DNA of 64,000 nt from JAJDNH01 sp964552395 (GTDB lineage Bacteria; Acidobacteriota; Thermoanaerobaculia; Thermoanaerobaculales; Sulfomarinibacteraceae): NCBI GenBank assembly GCA_964552395.1, contig CAZKGM010000001.1, positions 124,001 through 188,000 on the forward strand, read 5' to 3'. How positions within the stretch are numbered: position 1 is the stretch's first letter; each line of letters starts with the position of its first letter. Both the position numbers and the translations under genes were made by a program. Below are positions 61,326-64,000 of this stretch, one piece after another. Below the pieces are notes generated by a model, which was not told the origin of the DNA, did no database searches, and saw only the letters and a list, made by a program, of their open reading frames with translations.

Positions 61326-62642
61326 GTGAACGAGACACCGACGCTTACGCCCGATCATGTTCCGTCACCGGTGGTGACACCCGAGCAGCTGGCCGCGGTA
61401 GACACGAGCCCTTCCTTGATGCGCCCGATACCGGGCAGCAGGATGTTCGAGATCCGCGAGGCGCTTGCCGTCTACCGTGATGCCAACCCGGGCGGTGCTA
61501 GGTTCGATGCCTCGCAGGGCGACGGCGGCGCCAGTCTCCCGGGGGTGCCCGGCGAGATTCTCGATCAGGCAGCTGAGCTCCAGCGCGAGCATGGAACGGG
61601 GTATGACAAGCCCTTCGGGACCGAGATGTTCCGGCGCGCCGTGGTCGAGGACTACTGGTGCCTGGACCCGGCCACGGGTTGGGGCCCGAAGAACGTCATC
61701 GCCTGCCAGGGCGGGCGAGATGCTCTGGAGAAGGCTTACCGCGCCATGCTTTTCCTCGGCCACGGTCGGCTGGGCGACTTTCTGGTCGTGTCACGGGTGC
61801 CGTGGATTTCCTACAACTGGGGGCCGTATGCCGTCGGCGCCAACGTGCTGCGGGCGCCGGGCGAGGAGGCTGCGGCCTGGGAGCTGACGCCGGAGGGCAT
61901 TGTGGCCTGCGTCGAGCTGGCTCGCTCTCTCGGCGACCGCCGGGTTGCCGGCGTGGTGATTACCAGCCCAGACAACCCGACCGGGCGGACCGTGGGCGCC
62001 GAACGCCAGCTTGAGCTGGCGGTCGCCGCCTTCCGCGCGGGGGTCCCGTTCGTCATCTTCGATTGGATCTATCACCGCGTGACCGATGGCGAGCCGAAGG
62101 ACATCAACGGCTTTCTCGGCGCCCTGGATGCCGGCGACCGCGAGCGCTGCATCTTCCTCGACGGCCTCACCAAGTCGTTGGGCGCCAGCAACATCAGGAA
62201 CGCCCACCTGCTCGCATCCGAGCTCGTGGTGGGCTTCATCCAGAATCGAGCCTCGCACGCGGTGATCCCGTCGTTCCACAGCCAGGCGGTGGCGATTGCA
62301 GCTTACCGGATGGGCTTCGATCGCGCCGCCCGCAGCATCGTGGAGCCGACCAACCAGAGTCGGAAGCTCCTGGCCGGGATGCTGGAGCAGCACGGCATCC
62401 GCCACGTCCTCGGCAAGGGGTACTACGCCTTCCTCGACGTGGGCCCGTGGCTCGACCGGGCGGGTTTGGCGGACAGCGCGGCGTTGGGTACCATCCTGGC
62501 GGAGCGGTTCGGCCTGGCCGTCGTCCCAGGTGTGTACTTCAGCGAGTTCGGGCGGCGGTGGATCAGGTTCTCCTATGCCCTGCCGCCGGAGACGACGGTG
62601 AGCGCCGCGAGCCGCCTCTTCGAGGCGCTGACCGCGCTGTGA
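61326..62642 (+). CDS. PLP-dependent aminotransferase (class I/II, fold type I)
   Basis: 438 residues. Fold type I features: GGRDALEKAYRAML (cofactor cradle), VITSPDNPTGR, VIFDWIYHRV (Asp that pairs with the pyridine nitrogen), GLTKSLGASNIRNAHLL with the Schiff-base Lys, and RRWIRFSYALPPE with the carboxylate-binding Arg. The N-terminus (LMRPIPGSRMFEIREALAVY) is typical of aspartate/aromatic aminotransferase relatives. The substrate is unknown. GGAGGG with a 5-nt gap sets the GTG start. Only 25 nt separate it from the glutamate-cysteine-ligase-like gene, suggesting a shared pathway making or using an amino acid or gamma-glutamyl compound. Confidence 0.85.
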   Translation: MNETPTLTPDHVPSPVVTPEQLAAVDTSPSLMRPIPGSRMFEIREALAVYRDANPGGARFDASQGDGGASLPGVPGEILDQAAELQREHGTGYDKPFGTEMFRRAVVEDYWCLDPATGWGPKNVIACQGGRDALEKAYRAMLFLGHGRLGDFLVVSRVPWISYNWGPYAVGANVLRAPGEEAAAWELTPEGIVACVELARSLGDRRVAGVVITSPDNPTGRTVGAERQLELAVAAFRAGVPFVIFDWIYHRVTDGEPKDINGFLGALDAGDRERCIFLDGLTKSLGASNIRNAHLLASELVVGFIQNRASHAVIPSFHSQAVAIAAYRMGFDRAARSIVEPTNQSRKLLAGMLEQHGIRHVLGKGYYAFLDVGPWLDRAGLADSAALGTILAERFGLAVVPGVYFSEFGRRWIRFSYALPPETTVSAASRLFEALTAL

Positions 62643-62667
62643 GCAAGCCAACGGACGTGGAGCAGGG

Positions 62668-64000
62668 ATGACGACTCTGACGCGAGCCGACTGGTACCGT
62701 TTCGCGGACACCGTGAGCATGGCCCTAGAAACATCCAGCAGGGATGAGCCCAATGGCGGTACCTGCGGGCTCGAGGTCGAGCTCAACGTTCTGGACCGCG
62801 ATTTCAAGCCCGCGCAGCGGGTCGGCTACGGCCCAGAGAGCACCCCGTTTGCGGACCACTTTCACGACCAGCGGCTGCCGGGCTGGGCTCGCGAGCGCTT
62901 CCAGCTCGAGGTGTTCAACTGGATGATCGAGGCCACGACGCGTCCCTACTACTCGCCGGCTGGGGCGGCGGCTGAAGCGCGCATTCTCGAAGCAGTGACC
63001 GTCAATGCGCTAGCGGAAACCGAGCTCGCCGTCGGAGAGCCTCTTTTCGCTTTGCACGGCAATATCCCATACCCGGTCGAGGTGTCTGCAGACAGCATTC
63101 CGGACGGCTGGAACCTGGCCCGCAAGCGGTACCTGGCGCGTTGTGTGGACCGCTTCGGCGCCAGTCTCGCCACCGCCGGAATCCACACCAACCACTCTTT
63201 CCCCGAGGCCATGGTGTCGTGGGACTTCATCCACCTGCCGGAGAGCGAGCGCCGCGGCCTCACTCTCGACGGCTACCGCAACGACATTGTGATCCGGGCG
63301 ACACGCCTGATGCGTCCGTACTGCCCGTTGTTCATCGCGGTGTCGGCCGCGTCTCCGCTGGCGGCGGAGGTCGTGAACGGTGAGCCACACGTCGTTCTCA
63401 CCGATGTTGACTCACAACGCATGCTGACCTTTCCCAATCCGTCCGCTCTCGACATTCCGAACCTCTACTCGGACCATGCCGAGTACCTCCGTCTCTCATA
63501 TGAGCTGGTGCGCAGCGGCAAACGGTTCGGCGCCAACAACTGGACGCCCGTCCGGGCACGGTCCGGTGTCGAGCCGGTGATGCGCAACATCCTGGCGACC
63601 TCCGAGCAGCTGCGCGAGCTGTACCGGCGTGGCCTCTACGCCAACGGTGACGCTTCCTCTCTGGAGCAGGCCGAGCGCGCGGTGATGGTCGAGAAGCTAT
63701 GCGCGCGGGTCGACCTGCCGATGAGCCGAGTCGAGGTGCGGACGGACGAAGGGGGTGAGTCTCTGGAGCTGGCGGTGGCCAAGGTCACATTCAAGCAGCT
63801 GCTGATGCTGCGCCACCATGCGGACCGCGAAGCCGGCGCCGGCTACCGTTATGGGGCCAAAGACGTCGAGCGCGCGCGACGCAACGAGGCCGCGGCGGCT
63901 CGATACGGGCTGGATACCGAGATCGAGCACCCGTTCAGCGGCAGCCCCGTCGGGCTCCGTGACTGGTTGGGCTCTGTGCTCGAGGGCCTCGAGCCGTTGG
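62668..64000 (+). CDS. Glutamate-cysteine ligase (GCS2)-like enzyme, 3' partial
   Basis: The frame is open from ATG 62668 to the window end (at least 444 residues). The N-terminal CGLEVELNVLD and FQLEVFNWMIEATTRPYYSP, with paired Glu residues, match the metal- and glutamate-binding start of carboxylate-amine ligases of the glutamate-cysteine ligase superfamily, and GIHTNHSFP and RFGANNWTPVRARSGVEPV fit the ATP/substrate region. It would activate a carboxylate with ATP and join it to an amine. True glutathione synthesis is only one option; the aminotransferase partner points to another gamma-glutamyl or peptide product. GGAG lies 6 nt before the ATG. Confidence 0.7.
   Translation, partial: MTTLTRADWYRFADTVSMALETSSRDEPNGGTCGLEVELNVLDRDFKPAQRVGYGPESTPFADHFHDQRLPGWARERFQLEVFNWMIEATTRPYYSPAGAAAEARILEAVTVNALAETELAVGEPLFALHGNIPYPVEVSADSIPDGWNLARKRYLARCVDRFGASLATAGIHTNHSFPEAMVSWDFIHLPESERRGLTLDGYRNDIVIRATRLMRPYCPLFIAVSAASPLAAEVVNGEPHVVLTDVDSQRMLTFPNPSALDIPNLYSDHAEYLRLSYELVRSGKRFGANNWTPVRARSGVEPVMRNILATSEQLRELYRRGLYANGDASSLEQAERAVMVEKLCARVDLPMSRVEVRTDEGGESLELAVAKVTFKQLLMLRHHADREAGAGYRYGAKDVERARRNEAAAARYGLDTEIEHPFSGSPVGLRDWLGSVLEGLEPL

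Overview
This 64 kb high-GC window is chromosomal DNA from an uncultured-looking, Gram-negative type bacterium: it has RND efflux pumps, OmpA, porin-like and beta-barrel outer-membrane proteins. Secreted proteins carry Cys-containing SLH-like repeats (GITxGCGxGxYCP type) and the aconitase is of the mitochondrial type. Both are patterns I associate with Acidobacteriota, especially Thermoanaerobaculia-like lineages. This taxonomic call is an inference. No phage, insertion sequence, CRISPR array, tRNA or rRNA was seen; the only stable RNA is RNase P RNA.

Layout. 0-5 kb: the end of a ferredoxin-like membrane protein, a Crp/Fnr regulator, and a metal-uptake cluster (His/Cys-rich small protein, porin, substrate-binding protein, permease; no ATPase nearby). 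5-14.5 kb: sirtuin, secreted MEMO-like protein, S2P/CBS protease, TrmO with an amino-acid permease, GYF/DUF4282 and other membrane proteins, a hydrolase and an IPTL-CTERM-like surface protein. 14.5-18 kb (minus): degenerate GGDEF-like protein, a patatin that has lost both catalytic residues, and a multi-spanning membrane protein fused to an M24 aminopeptidase. 18.4-26 kb: a translationally coupled RND-adaptor-RND efflux operon, followed by a pseudokinase. 27.5-33.7 kb: an M28 peptidase with SLH-like repeats, a small double-glycine leader peptide that looks like an orphan RiPP precursor, a secreted unknown and an OmpA/coiled-coil protein.

33.7-48.9 kb: aconitase, flotillin with a coupled unknown, sulfatase-fold hydrolase, Mut7-C RNase with a coupled degenerate histidine kinase, rnc-uvrC, and an operon of an unknown protein, GDPD and a cyclic-nucleotide-gated MscS channel. 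49-64 kb: a membrane diguanylate cyclase behind a sigma-54 promoter, an outer-membrane barrel, dnaE, rnpB, LD-carboxypeptidase with a cNMP/FHA protein, recG, DUF1232, and an aminotransferase paired with a glutamate-cysteine-ligase-like enzyme that runs off the end.

Cross-cutting observations. Several genes have a TANNNT -10 box about 6 nt before the start codon and no ribosome binding site, suggesting leaderless mRNAs. Intergenic gaps carry short terminal-inverted-repeat elements that abut stop codons. An unusual number of signalling or enzyme domains are catalytically degenerate (patatin, kinase, GGDEF, histidine kinase).
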